From positions 62,001-126,000 of the forward strand of contig JAOWBW010001909.1 of NCBI GenBank assembly GCA_026119855.1: DNA of 64,000 bases. The letters are read 5' to 3'. The notes beneath the pieces are model-generated. The model was given only the letters and a program-made list of their open reading frames with translations. It searched no databases and was not told the DNA's origin. The position numbers were made by a program, and so were the translations under genes. This document shows positions 34,090-45,586 of the stretch, one piece after another (the stretch's first letter is position 1; every line of letters starts with the position of its first letter). This DNA comes from Campanula takesimana (lineage: Eukaryota; Streptophyta; Magnoliopsida; Asterales; Campanulaceae).

Positions 34090-34992
34090 TTACTTCAATA
34101 GCGTTTGCAGCCAAAGAACTTGAAGAAAGTAATGTTGGGCGCTTTCTCTCTCTCCATAGATCGTATGGAGTATTGATGTAGGCTTTGTTGATGAGGGATC
34201 TATTCCTGAGTAAAACATGCACCGATGACAGGTTTTTCCCAGAAATACATTTAGAAGTACTGCTTCTACTAACATTGTTTTATCCATCCTCAATCAACGA
34301 GTGATTCTTTCCACAACGCCATTTTGTTACAGAACTCCAGCAGCAGAGAAATTGTGAAGAATACCATTTGTTGGTTCTTGTTGGTTCTCACAATATTGAG
34401 CGACATCGTTGTTCATAAATTCTGTTCCATTGAAGTGTCGAACTCTATTGACGTCTTCTATGTTTGGAGATTTAGAAAGAGAGCAGCCAGGATATCATTA
34501 GAGATACCACAGGTTGGTCCAAAGCTTCGCGGTAGTGAGCGGTCCAAACATATGAGGTGAAGCGGATGTAAGCGTTTTGACATCGGAGCAATCTTGCTGG
34601 AGGAAACTGCTCAGGTTGCTTACTAAGCTGGCATGGTGCTTATACCATTGCTAGCTACATTCACTTAAGCTTATTGCTACAAAACAAGGATTAGTAATAG
34701 AAATTATAGCGGTAAGATCAAATAGATTAGAAAGTGGTCTTACGAGTCCTTGTGAGCAAAGTTAGTCCAGAAACGCCATTTTTGATGTAACAGCGTTGAA
34801 GTGATATGGCATTCCAGAACTTTATTTCATAATTGTGATATGGAGAGCAGGTTGCTTGAGGCTTAATCTTTTATGATTAGTCCAAATCCAATTATGTGCC
34901 CTTTGTTGTTGTCACCATACATTACTGAGTGATCTCTTCCTTCGTGCGTACCTTTAAGAGTGTTGACATCTCTAGTAGTGTCTAGAATCCAC
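34090..34992 (-). pseudogene. Integrase remnant of C
   Basis: On the minus strand, about 34450-34320 reads like VRHFNGTEF...NDVAQYCENQ...HNFSAAG, the integrase core before its catalytic Glu. About 34293-34090 has RMDKTMLVEA and FLGKTCHRC, matching the usual post-catalytic part, and ends RESAQHYFLQVLW. Stops and shifts are frequent. 34560-34992 has no readable motif. B begins at 34993. Confidence 0.65.
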
Positions 34993-37088
34993 TGTCGATA
35001 TGGACGTCGACTCTAAAACCAAAACTATGAAATACCGAAGTTAAAAATTCCATTTGACTCCAAAAGGTGATGATCCAAAGTTTTACAAAATTAAGTTTAA
35101 TACAACCAATTACAACTATCATAAACTCCCACAAGTTTATGCCCAACAAAATAAAAATATACAATTCTTAAAGACGTCATTGATTGGTACAACTACCCCA
35201 AAATGGTTACACATTTACATAATGGAAACCAACCTATATCAACCTTTCCCAAAGAATGGATCCACACTCGACGTCCTCTTTCTCGTGATCAGCGAGACTA
35301 ATCCTTAGCACCTGGGGGGGGGGTTAAGGAAAACAAAGATAAAAGAAAAGGGGGTGAGATAAATCTCAATAAGTTACTAATGCAACTACATGACATGCTA
35401 TGATGCAATAAGCAATAAACAATCATGATTATCACATAGCACATAGCAATCATCATATATCAGATAGCAGCGGAAATAAACACATAACAAAGGATATAGC
35501 CAAGGTTTTCCAACCGGAACATCCAAATAAAGGATCGCTGCGCAGCTTCGATAATCAACAATCATCCTTCATAATAGCATGAAAGTCGAAGAGAAAACCC
35601 CGGTACCGGAACCAATAACCAAAGGAGTGTCACAAGGGACGGGAGACATGCCACAAAGTCATGCTCCAAGAAGCTAAAATGCACACAAAGGAGCTAGCTC
35701 TTTCTCACATCCAAGGCCAATCTGGAGGAGGGTAATAATGGGGCAAAACAATGGTAAACCTCACAATGGACTTGGCCGTGCCATCATAATGTTTCGCATC
35801 GCCCAAACACACACAAAATACCAGCTGGACTTTCACGTAAAGGCTAAGTAATAAAATACTAGCACGATAAACAACAAAGGATTCCAAAGTAGGGAATCAT
35901 GCCAAGAAGTCACCAAGAAAGTGAAATGAACCAACAATACCCAATAAAGGTGCTTCAAAATCCCAATCAACAATTAATGAATTTCAAACACAAACTTGAT
36001 CACAAAGGACCCAATTATATCACTAAAGTGTGCTACAATGATTACTAAGGTCAACTAGAAGGACACCCAAGACTTAGACCAAAACGTGTTCTTCACTCAC
36101 AACTTAACAACCAATGTAAAACCTTCAGAGGTCTGTGCGGCCGCCCAAAAGGGTATGTGCGGTCGCCCAAATAGCTCTCAAACACGACCAAAAGCTTTCA
36201 GATAGTTGTGCGGTCGCCCAGGAAATTTTGTGCGGCCGCCCAATGTTCTGAATTTCTGGAAATCGGGAAGAACAACATGGGTTCTTCCATTTTCAAACCC
36301 AAAACACATTCAACCAAAATCCAACCTTCCAACTTATATACTAATGTACCAAAACAACTTATAAGTCTAAAAAGACTCAAACAACAACATTTAACACCCA
36401 AAATCAAGAATCAAACCCAACATTCAAGATTTCACCATTTTTGATCAAAACCCAAAATAAATTCCCAATAAATGCAAAACCCAACCAAACTTCAAATATA
36501 ACACATAAAACATCATATAAACATGATATGAACATTTTAGCATCAAAATGGGGGAAAAGTAACTTACTTGCAAATTCTCAAAGTTGATGGATTTCAATTC
36601 TTTTGGCTTCCTACGATCCTATCGACGATCTAAACAATGTTCACGTTTTAAGAAATGAGAGAAGATGAGAGGAAGAAGGAGAAAATTAAGAGAGAAGGAA
36701 GATGAAGAAAAACTTACCTCAATAGCTAGAGAGAGAGAGAGAGATGGCTGGAAAGTGAGAAATGGGGGGGGGTGGAGTGTATGAGGGAGAAGGAGGTGAT
36801 GGGAAGGAGTAGGGAGGGAGTAGGGGATGATTTAAAAAGGTTACACTTAGGCCCCCTCCACAACACTACACAAAATTTCTACACTCCCTACTAACAATTA
36901 AGACCCAACAATACTACACTAACCCAAAAGACCAAAACAAAATGCTAGGCATATTTATTATAACACATAAATTGCACACATAAATATTTAAATAAATAAT
37001 AATTTAAATAAATAAACAAGCAAATAAATAAATAAATAAATAATTATTTACTACAAATAAAATAGAGCCTAGATTTCGGGTCGTGACA
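34993..37088 (-). repeat. 3' LTR of B
   Basis: 2096 bp from TGTCGATATGG to GGGTCGTGACA. Compared with the 5' LTR, about 28 bp are missing at its outer end (right after TGTCG). GC-rich words (TGTGCGGCCGCCCA and variants) form two pairs at 36130-36245. The block conserved among the B, E and I LTRs is at 35350-35400. An AAAT tandem microsatellite lies at 37020-37043. Confidence 0.88.
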
Positions 37089-37101
37089 TTCACTCCCCCT
37101 T
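37089..37101 (-). promoter_or_regulatory. Polypurine tract of B
   Basis: The minus strand reads TAAGGGGGAGTGAA directly before the 3' LTR start TGTCACGACC, the typical start of plus-strand DNA synthesis. Confidence 0.85.
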
Positions 37102-37139
37102 AAAGAAAATTCGACCCGAATTTTAATGAGACTTACCTT

Positions 37140-37622
37140 AAGCAAAAAGCCACGGAAATTTTCTCTCGATCTCATCACGAAGCTCCCACGTCGACTCCTA
37201 GATATTATGATTCCTCCAAAGAACTCGAACCAACGCAATACTTTTGCTCCTCAACTCTTGGACTTTGGAATCTAGGATCCGAACCGGTCGTTCCTCATAA
37301 GTCATATCGGGCTCAATATCTTCCGGTATCCTCGGTAACACGTGAGAGGGATCATGAACATACTTCCGAAGCATAGAAACGTGGAAACATTGTGCAACCG
37401 GTCCAAAGATGGCGGTAATGCGAGTCGATACGCAAGAAGTCCAACCTTTCCCAAAACCTCAAACGGGCCAATAAACCTCGGAGCCAATTTGCCTTTCTTC
37501 CCAAACCTACGAATACCCACCTTCAGAGATACTTTCAAGAATACCAAATCAGCAATCTGAAAACTAAGATCTCGCCTTCGGTTATCTGCGTAGCTCTTAT
37601 GACGACTCTGGGCTGTCTTCAA
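37140..37622 (-). pseudogene. Integrase C-terminus and chromodomain of B
   Basis: The minus strand reads RRRDLSFQIADLVFLKVS, then PRFIGPFEVLGKVGLLAYRL and LPPSLDRLHNV, the GPF/Y module of gypsy integrases. After a frameshift near 37365 come DPSHVLPRIPEDIEPD-like text, PVRILDSKVQELR, LVRVLWRNHN and ESTWELRDEIERKFPWLF, a chromodomain of Tekay/Del type, with one TAG inside. It should guide integration to marked chromatin; this copy is broken. Confidence 0.75.
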
Positions 37623-37776
37623 TCTATCCCGGATAACTTTACTTTCTCAACCGAATCCCGAAGCAAATCAATACCCAAACTTTCGCTTCACCAACCTCAT
37701 CCCAACAAATAGGCGATCTACACTTCCTTCCATACAAGCCTCAAACGGTGCCATCTCGATACTAGCCTGATAACTG

Positions 37777-38300
37777 TTATTGTAAGAGAATTCCACTAAC
37801 GGTAGGTGCGAATCCCAAGAATCGAAAGTCTATCGAACACGCTCGCAACATATCCTCCAAAATCTGAATAGTCCTCTCGGATTGACCATCGGTCTGAGTA
37901 TGAAAAGCCGTACTGAATCGCAAATCTGTACCCAAAGCTTCCTGAAACGCCTTCCAGAATCTAGAAGTAAATCTCGGGTCTCGATCTGACATAATACTAA
38001 CCGAACCCCATGCAATCTAACAATCTCATCAATATAAAGGGTCGCAAGCTTCTCCATCGAATATCTGATATCAATAGGCAAGAAATGGGCACTCTTGGTC
38101 AATCTATCCACTATTACCCAAACACTGTCATACTTCCTACGGGTACGAGGCAGTCCCGTAACGAAATCCATAGTCACATGCTCCCATTTCCACTCGGGAA
38201 TCTCTAACGGCTGAAGCAATCCCGCGGGTCTCTGATGTTCGGCTTTGACCTGCTGGCACGTTAAACACCTCGATACATACTCCGCTATTTCCCTTTTCAT
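37777..38300 (-). pseudogene. Integrase core of B, frameshifted
   Basis: The first part (38300 to about 38000) has a zinc-binding CLTCQQVKAEHQ, then WKWEHVTMDFVTGLP with the first catalytic Asp and VDRLTKSAHFLP. A frameshift near 37995 moves to another frame, which continues SDRDPRFTSRFW (second Asp) and HTQTDGQSERTIQILEDML (catalytic Glu). All three catalytic residues are readable, but not in one frame. 37623-37776, between this and the next piece, is also decayed pol. Confidence 0.88.
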
Positions 38301-38490
38301 ATTAATCCACCAAAATTGTTGCTTCTAATCCTGATACATCTTCGTACTACCTGGATGAATAGTATACTTCGATTTGTGGCCCTCATCAAGAACTCTCTGT
38401 TTAATTCCATCAACATCCGGAACACACAATCTTCCACGGAAAGTCAAACTCCACTCGAACTCGATGAAAAATCCTCGAAGTTCTTTTCCT

Positions 38491-39838
38491 TCAATTACCC
38501 ATTATCTTCACCAACTCGGGATCTTCTTTCTGAGCCTCTTTTATCCTCTGAATTAGGGTCGGAGACACCCTAATATTCGCAAAAATAGCCCCATGTCTCG
38601 ATTCACAGGGAGACCAATCTCGAACATCCTCAAGCATTTTCCATTCACGAACCATCATCGAGGCCACATAAAACTTCCTACTAATCGCATCGGCTACCAC
38701 ATTCGCCTTCCCCGGATGATAAGAAATCGTGCAATCATAATCCTTCAATAATTCCATCCATCGACGCTGTCGGTTGTTCAACTCTTTCTGGGAGAAAAGG
38801 TACTTCAAACTCTTGTGATCGGTAAAAATCTCAAACTTCGCTCCATAAAGATAGTGCTTCCATTTGTACAACGCAAAGACAATAGCCGCTAACTCCATAT
38901 CATGAGTCGGGTAATTCTGCTCACTTGGGGTCAACTTCCTCAAAGCATACGCAATTAGTTTCCCATTCTGCATCAACACACAACCCAAACCCTCTTTCGA
39001 AGCATCACTGTAAAACACTAGGCCATCGCTCCCATTAGGCAAATTCAAGATCGGTGCGGTAGTCAACCTCTTCTTCAATTCCTCAAAACTCTTGTCACAT
39101 TTCTCGGTCCACACAAACGGAACATTCTTCCGGGTCAACTGAGTCATCGGAGTAGCAATCCTCGAAAACCCTTCAATAAACCTTCGGTAATAACCGGCTA
39201 AACCAAGAAAGCTTCTAATCTCTGTCACTGATTCGGGTCTCTTCCAATCCACTATAGCCTCTATCTTGGAAGGATCTACAGAAATCCCATCTTTCGAAAT
39301 AACATGACCCAGAAATGACACCTTCTCGAGCCAAAATTCACATTTACTGAAACTTCGCAAATAATTTCTCCCTCGCAAGGACGGATAAAACTGTCCTCAA
39401 ATGCTGCACGTGCTCCTCTCGAGATTTCGAATAAACAAGAATGTCGTCGATGAAGACTACCACGAACGAGTCAAGATAAGGATGGAAAACTCGGTTCATC
39501 AAATCCATAAACACGGCCGGCGCGTTAGTCAACCCAAACGGCATAACCAAGAACTCATAATGACCGTAACGAGTGCGAAAAGCAGTCTTCGGAATATCCT
39601 CCGATTGAACCTTCAACTGATGGTACCCACTCCTCAAATCAAGTTTAGAGAAAACCACGGACCCTTGAAGCTGATCAAACAAATCATCAATATGGGGTAG
39701 GGGGTATTTATTCTTCACCGTAACCTGATTCAACTTCCGGTAATCTATGCACAATCTCAACGAACCATCTTTTCTTCGGCACAAACAAAACCGGTGCTCC
39801 CCACGGGGAAACACTAGGGCGGATAAACCCTCGATCAA
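38491..39838 (-). pseudogene. Reverse transcriptase and RNase H of B
   Basis: The right part (39838-39344) has RRKDGSLRLCIDYRKLNQVT, FSKLDLRSGYHQLKV, FLVMPFGLTNAPAVFM and the catalytic FIDDILVYS. A frameshift near 39370 leads to 39378-38491 with FSKCEFWLEKVSFLGHVIS, FLGLAGYYRRFIEGFS, then the RNase H with LVFYSDASKEGLGCVL, EIFTDHKSLKYLFSQKELN and YHPGKANVVADAISRK. The two frames overlap by about 35 bases at the shift. Apart from that the domain is complete, making this the best preserved enzyme in the window. Confidence 0.93.
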
Positions 39839-39929
39839 GCAACTCTTGCAACTGAACCTTTAATTCTTCAATTCTGCGGGAGCTAACCTATAAGGTGCTT
39901 TCGAAATCGGAGCCGTACCCGCAAAAGAT

Positions 39930-40532
39930 CTATACAAAACTCAATCTCACGATCGGGAGGCATATCATACTCGGTAGAGAAAACATCGGGAAATTCCGAA
40001 ACCCGAACACTATCAAACTAGGGGATTCTTTCCTAGTATCAAGAACACTAGCCAAATACCCCTCACAACCACTATGCAATAATTTTCTCGCTTTCATAAA
40101 AGAAATTAAGCGAACCTTTCTACCCAGAGGACTAGCCTCAAACACAAATTTAGGCACATCGGGAATAGAAAAAGTAACAGTTTTCTTACGGCAATCAACA
40201 GAAGCATGAAACTTGATCAACCAATCCATACCCAAAATGACATCAAAGTCTTGGATAGGAAGAACTACCAAATCCGCACAAAGGACTCGACCACAAATAA
40301 CCACGTCACAAGCACGAAAGACTCGATCAGAAATCAAGCATTCTCCTATAGGGGTCGACACCTCTAGCACGTACGGTAAAGACTCGAATGCAACATTTAA
40401 CATGGAAGCAAATTGCACAGAAATGTATGAATGAGATGATCCTGGATCTACTAACGCTCGTGCGCTCACATTAGACACAGAAACAATACCTCCAATAACG
40501 GATGGATCATCGGTAGCTTGTTGTTGATTCAT
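39930..40532 (-). pseudogene. Aspartic protease of B
   Basis: The frame starts INQQQATDDPSVIGGIVS, carries DPGSSHSYIS (the active-site variant common in this clade in place of DSGA), and VILGMDWLIKFHASVDC, then VTFSIPDVPKFVF and the linker to RT. It shifts frame near 39985, so the link to RT (39840-39929) must be read in another frame. It would process the gag-pol polyprotein. Confidence 0.85.
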
Positions 40533-40599
40533 GGCATAAACCTTTCCTGAACCTTGGGCTTCCCGGTAGCATCCCTTTTCTGACCCTGATTATTACCAA

Positions 40600-41615
40600 C
40601 TCCTGACCCGGATGCTTGTACTCTACCTCTCGGGCAATCTTTTACAAAGTGACCCATTTGACCACAATTGGTGCACCTTCCTTTCTTCTTCCAACAACGG
40701 TCTTCAGAATGACCTTCCTTTTGACAATACGAACAAAGCCTCCTAATTGGCTCCCTTGGTTCCCGGAAGTGGTACCCGGGTTCCTTGGGGTCGGTTGCCC
40801 TTGGGACTGAGATTGTCCCCCAAAGTTACCTCGGTTATCGGAACGGTGTTGTGGCTTGCCTTGAGTTACTTGCTTACTCGGGTTAGCTACCTCGGTCTTC
40901 CTTTTATGCTCCCCGATATCTTGCTCTATCAAATAGGCTCGGTCCACCGCATCTTGGGAATGTCACAATCCGTTGAGCAATAAGTTGAGTACGAATGGAG
41001 GTCTTCAATCCCCGAATAAACCTCATAGCCTTTTGTTCCTCGGTCCTCACTAAATAGTCGCAATAAACCGGGCTAATTCTATGAACTTTAGCCGAGTATT
41101 GTGCTATAGACAACACACCTTGCTCCAAGTTGAGTAGCTCGATCTCCTTTCGGTTTTGATCAACCACCGGAATGAAATGCTCCTTGAATTTGCGCACAAA
41201 CAACTCCCACGCATACACCGTGTGAGTATCATCCCAAGTAGCTTTAATACCTTTCCACCAATGCTCGGCGGCTCCCACAAGCTTGTAAGCCGTGAACCGG
41301 ACCTTGTCCTCATCCGAACACCCAAATACATGATAAATCTTCTCCATAGACTCAATCCACAACTCAGCCTTCCTTACATCGGGTTCCCCATTGAATTCAA
41401 CCGGTTTCAACTTAAAAATTGCTCCAAGCCATAACGGGTGGTGCTTGTTCTACCCTCGGACCTTGATCATGTATGGCCTTCATGGCCGCCTCGAACATGC
41501 CTTGAAACATAGCACGTGCTTCTTCCCTTGTATCATTCTGATTCTGTGCCCCGCTAGTACCTCCTCTGTTTTCTTCTTCCAGACATTGAGAACAATTACC
41601 TGCATAAGACATCAA
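40600..41615 (-). pseudogene. gag of B, frameshifted
   Basis: The start at 41615 gives MMSYAGNCSQCLEEE and an MFQGMFEAAMKAI stretch, then a frame change near 41410 to KPVEFNGEPDVRKAELWIES, the Retrotrans_gag domain with AAEHWWKGIKATW, WELFVRKFKEHFIP and MRFIRGLKTSIRTQL. Another shift near 40960 leads into a Gln/Gly-rich linker. Two zinc knuckles (SYCQKEGHSEDRCW and TNCGQMGHFVKDCP) are readable near 40730-40640 in yet another frame. It is a nucleocapsid precursor, not functional as it stands. Confidence 0.85.
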
Positions 41616-41693
41616 CCGTTAATCACTCCGCACACTACTACCCACCTAGGTCACACTAATCCACCTAGACTTATACTTAGAGCCAATGCCATA

Positions 41694-41705
41694 GCTCTGA
41701 TACCA
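41694..41705 (-). promoter_or_regulatory. Primer-binding site of B
   Basis: The minus strand reads TGGTATCAGAGC (initiator-Met tRNA), two bases from the LTR end at 41708. E has the same site and spacing. Confidence 0.88.
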
Positions 41706-41707
41706 AC

Positions 41708-42474
41708 TGTCGCGACCCCGGACCCCGAGGGCCCGAGACCGCGATCTGGACGTCGACTCTAAAACCAAACTATGAAATACGAAGTTAAAATTCCATTTGA
41801 CACCAAAAGGTGATGATCCAAAGTTTTCACAAAATTAGTTTAATAAAACCAATTACAACTATCATAAACTCTCCACAAGTTTATGCCCAACAAATAAAAA
41901 TATACAATTCTTAAAGACGTCATTGATTGGTACAACTACCCCAAAAATGGTTACACATTTACATAATGGAAACCAACCTATATCAACCTTTCCCAAAAGA
42001 ACGGATCCACACTCGACGTCCTCTTTCTCGTGATCAGCGAGACTAATCCTTAGCACCTGGGGGGGGGTTAAGGAAAAACAAAGATAAAAGAAAAGGGGTG
42101 TGAGATAAATCTCAATAAGTTACTAATGCAACTACATGACATCTATGATGCAATAAGCAATAAACAATCATGATTATCACATAGCACATAGCAATCATCA
42201 TATATTCAGATAGCAGCGGAAATAAACACATAACAAAGGATATAGCCAAGGTTTTTCCAAACCGGACATCCAAATAAAGGATCGCTGCGCAGCTTCGATA
42301 ATCACAAATCATCATCTTCATAATAGCATGAAAGTCGAAGAGAAAACCCCGGTACCGGAACCAATAACCAAAGGAGTGTCACAAGGGACGGGAGACATGC
42401 CACAAAGTCATGCTCCAAGAAGCTAAAATGCACACAAAGGAGCTAGCTCTCTCACATCCAAGGCCAATCTGGAG
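41708..42474 (-). repeat. 5' LTR of B, cut by the gap
   Basis: Begins TGTCGCGACCCCGG on plus and matches the 3' LTR from 34993 to about 35729 with small indels. About 1.36 kb of LTR expected to the right is missing; the sequence stops at 'ccaatctggag' where the N run begins, and what follows the gap belongs to a different LTR. Confidence 0.85.
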
Positions 42475-42574
42475 NNNNNNNNNNNNNNNNNNNNNNNNNN
42501 NNNNNNNNNNNNNNNNNNNNNNNNNNNNNNNNNNNNNNNNNNNNNNNNNNNNNNNNNNNNNNNNNNNNNNNNNN
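42475..42574. other. Assembly gap of 100 N
   Basis: Exactly 100 N, the conventional size for a gap of unknown length. It lies between a partial B LTR (minus sense) and a partial I LTR (plus sense). Confidence 0.98.
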
Positions 42575-44377
42575 AGGTAAGTTCATCCTAGTTTAATTTA
42601 TTTCCTTTTTATTTACTACTCCGTTTAAAATCTAATTATATAAAAATGATCAGGGCGTTGAATAGATCATTTCTACCCGAACAAAACATATTTCCTCGAT
42701 ACTTTTCTCCGAAATAGGTAAGTTACTAATTCCCCTTTAAATGTTAAAATGGTCATATATGTTATATTTGACACTTGTACTTGTTAATTTTGTGATTTGA
42801 AATGATTTTTTGTGATACTTGTAATTTTGGACAAAGGGAGTAATATGAGATTTGTAGCAAGAAGTGTTTTGTTTAGTTCAAATGTGTTCCTGAGTGTTCT
42901 TTGCACTTATATGGGTAGAGAGTATGCTTCAGGTATAAGGGTGTTAGCACTTTTGGGACGGTGGAAGAAGGAGTAAAATTTTCAAGTTTTAGGCTACCAG
43001 GAGGCCAAAAAGCCTAATCGTGCGATGGGGCACGCGCTCCCTTTTAGGAGGGCGCTCTCACCTTCTAGTGCCTCAAAACCAAGAGTCTGATCAAAGGGGG
43101 TGACGGCACCCTTTTTGGGAGGGCGTACGCACCCACTTTTCTTTTGCAGTTTGTCTGTTTTACGTTCAATCTTCCGGAGGCCATAACTTCTTGATACGGA
43201 CTCTGTTTTGGCATGTGTAAACTATCGTTGCGAAAGCAATTTTCGAGTTAGAAGTCCAATCCTTGTCTAGTGGGTCCTAGTGCAGAGCACCTGGAGGGGT
43301 TTCTTGGGATGCTAAATTGTAGATAATTGATTGATTGTGTTGTGACTTAATATCATTGATAAAGGATTGTGTTGTGACTTCATGTCAATGTTGTGAACTC
43401 TTTATGAGTAACGTGTTTTACAACCTTATGATGTGTTTGTGTGGTTCCCTACTTTGGAATCATGTCCCGGTTGTTGTTTAAGCAAGCTATTTATTACTAT
43501 GCTCGTGTTAAAGTCCAGCTGGTACTTGTTGTGGAGTCGGGCAGTGGTAGAGAATTATAATGGCACACGAGCCAAGTCATTGTAAGGGTTCTACCATGGT
43601 TTCCCATTTTTAACCCCCTTCTTGGGCAAATGTTGGGCACTTTGGGTTATGACTTGGTGTCATTTTCCCCCCGTTGTTGTTGTTGTTGTGTTATATTTGG
43701 TTCATGAACCGTTTCAGCCCTTTGATGGTGCTCAGTTGATACCTCTCCGATGGTTATATGTTTTGATTCGAGGACCTTGGCTCAGTATCCACTTATGAGT
43801 GTTTATTTCCGCCTATGTGTGGTATGATGAGTTGGCTTTGCCTCTCATGTTATGTGCTATACGGATTTTATTGACATTGTTCAATTACGATTATCATTTC
43901 AGCATGTAATGTAGTTGCATTTTAGTAGATTACTGAGATTTATTCTCACCCCTCCTTGTTTATTTGTTTTCCTTAGATAAAGGAGAGCCCAGAGGATAGG
44001 TCACTTCACAGAGGAGGACGTCGAGGTGGTAATTTTGGGTAAGACATTTTGGGACATGTGTTATGTAAAGGCTACATTATGTAAATGTATAACCTTTTGG
44101 GTAGTGTACCCGTGACTTCATCTAGTATCACCTATTTTTGGAACATGTTGGTGATTGTAAATTTTTGTAAATAAGGTTATAAGCTTTGAGGCTAAGTAAC
44201 TTGAGTTGTAAATGGTTTGTGTGTGATGAAATCAAAGTTTTCAACTTTGAAGAGTTGGTTATATGAAACTTTTATGAAAGTACATTTCAAAAAAATTTCC
44301 TAAAATGTTTTATGACGTCCTCCGTGCATGTCCTAACGAACGTGGGGCAAGTAGGACCACGGGTCGGTGGCACGACA
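42575..44377 (+). repeat. I: LTR related to that of E, start in the gap
   Basis: Sense is plus, ending GGTGGCACGACA at 44377. It follows the E LTR from its 'aggtaagtt...tttatttactac' segment to the end, including the block at 43900-43955. It has GC-rich word pairs of its own at 43020-43075 and 43100-43135. There is no 68-bp array, only one related unit near 43535-43600. The right flank is AAGCC. Whether it is a solo LTR or part of an element hidden by the gap cannot be told. Confidence 0.75.
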
Positions 44378-44907
44378 AAGCCACGCAAGACATATTGCAG
44401 ATGGTGCCGCTGAAGAAAGAGCTCCTGCCGCCGCTGATGAGATAGACTAGATTTCTTAGTCTTTTTGATTTCTTTATAATTAAAGTACATTGTAAGTTCA
44501 AAACCTTATATAATTGAATTATAATGAGAATATTGCATGTCATTATTTTTCAAAACTTTGTTTATTCAAACTGCTTGTTTGTGAAACAATGCATGCATTT
44601 TTAAAACCTCATGCACTATATTCATCATGAAAATATTTTTAAGTGCATTTTGTTTTAAACATTCAGTTTAAACATGCATTTCTGAATTTCAAAATCATAT
44701 CATTTTATATGCATCTTAATGAATTTATTTTCTATCTATTCTTCATTTCCATGTTTGTGATAGATTAGAAATCTATGATCTAGCATAGTATGTCCATTGA
44801 CTTGGGACATGCAATTTCATGAAATTTATTTCGGACATGTTTTTACCAAGTACAATGTTTTGCTACTATCATAGTGTGGGTAATGGCATCAATCAAATAG
44901 GGGGAGT
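44378..44907 (+). other. J: 3' internal end of a SIRE-like element
   Basis: The first 76 bases have an open frame reading SHARHIADGAAEERAPAAAD and then EID plus TAG, which could be the tail of an env-position protein. The rest is AT-rich and noncoding. It ends in the polypurine tract AATAGGGGGAGT (44896-44907) just before the J LTR. The layout matches that of C: ORF, AT-rich stretch with a 'taatggcatcaatca' word, purine tract, LTR. Confidence 0.55.
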
Positions 44908-45586
44908 TGTTAGGATTCATTGTTAGTACACCCACTTAATTTTGATCCATCCTGCCACGTGTCTTTTATGGACTTTAGGACCGCATGTAATGAAGTTATA
45001 CTTCAATTTTTAGAAAAGTCCATTTCTATATTTTTATTTGTCTACGCTGAGTAGTTCGATTTCTCCTTAGGCGGTTTAGTTGTTCAACCGCACATGTGCC
45101 ATTTTCAAGACCGCCAGCATGGAGCTACAGGTCTTTCATCAAACCGCTTTTGTGGCTTTGATTGAAACCGCGAGCTTCAGTTCCCTATGAACCGCATATC
45201 AAGTTCAACCTTGGAACCGCTCCTATACTTGGTGGAACCGCGCAGTAAATGAAGAATTCTCTAAGTCATTTATTCCTTAGACAAATATTCCCTTTTCAAC
45301 CGTAAAGGAATATTTTATGTCATGTCAAAATAACTCTAAGTTATGTGGAGTTTCTGCAAGAATGTCGGTTTGTCTATTAGTTTGAAATGTTTACCGTTAG
45401 TCATTTCTGCAACAAAGGATAGTCGTCAGGTAGTGGTGCTACAACTACTAGGACTACAAGACAAAACCAAGGACGAAAATGACAGCTCAACCAATGGAAT
45501 TTCGACAGCACTGTACTCTCAGATTTGATTCAAATCTTTCAAACGCAACGTCACAAGGGTGCACTGCCTATAAATAGCCTTCATTA

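Larger units (their letters stand above)
26478..34992 (-). mobile_element. C: SIRE/Maximus-like copia element, 3' part
   Basis: On the minus strand, from right to left: integrase remnants (about 34560-34090), RT (about 33870-33060), RNase H (33051-32520), a spliced env-position gene (31631-28699), polypurine tract (28167-28152) and 3' LTR (28151-26478). Element B cuts it at 34993, so gag and protease are missing here. RNase H motifs such as GYSDADYAACTIDRKSTSGT and the extra ORF between pol and the 3' LTR fit the SIRE/Maximus lineage. The word TGCGCA is repeated throughout. Confidence 0.8.
34993..42474 (-). mobile_element. B: Tekay/Del-like chromovirus
   Basis: A Ty3-gypsy element on the minus strand with gag, protease, RT, RNase H, integrase and a C-terminal chromodomain-like segment in that order. 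It is bounded by a 3' LTR (34993-37088) and the start of a 5' LTR (41708 to the gap). Primer site and polypurine tract are both present. It inserted into C; the left flank is TCCAC, but the right flank lies in or beyond the N gap, so the target duplication cannot be checked. The genes are recognisable but carry frameshifts. Confidence 0.9.
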
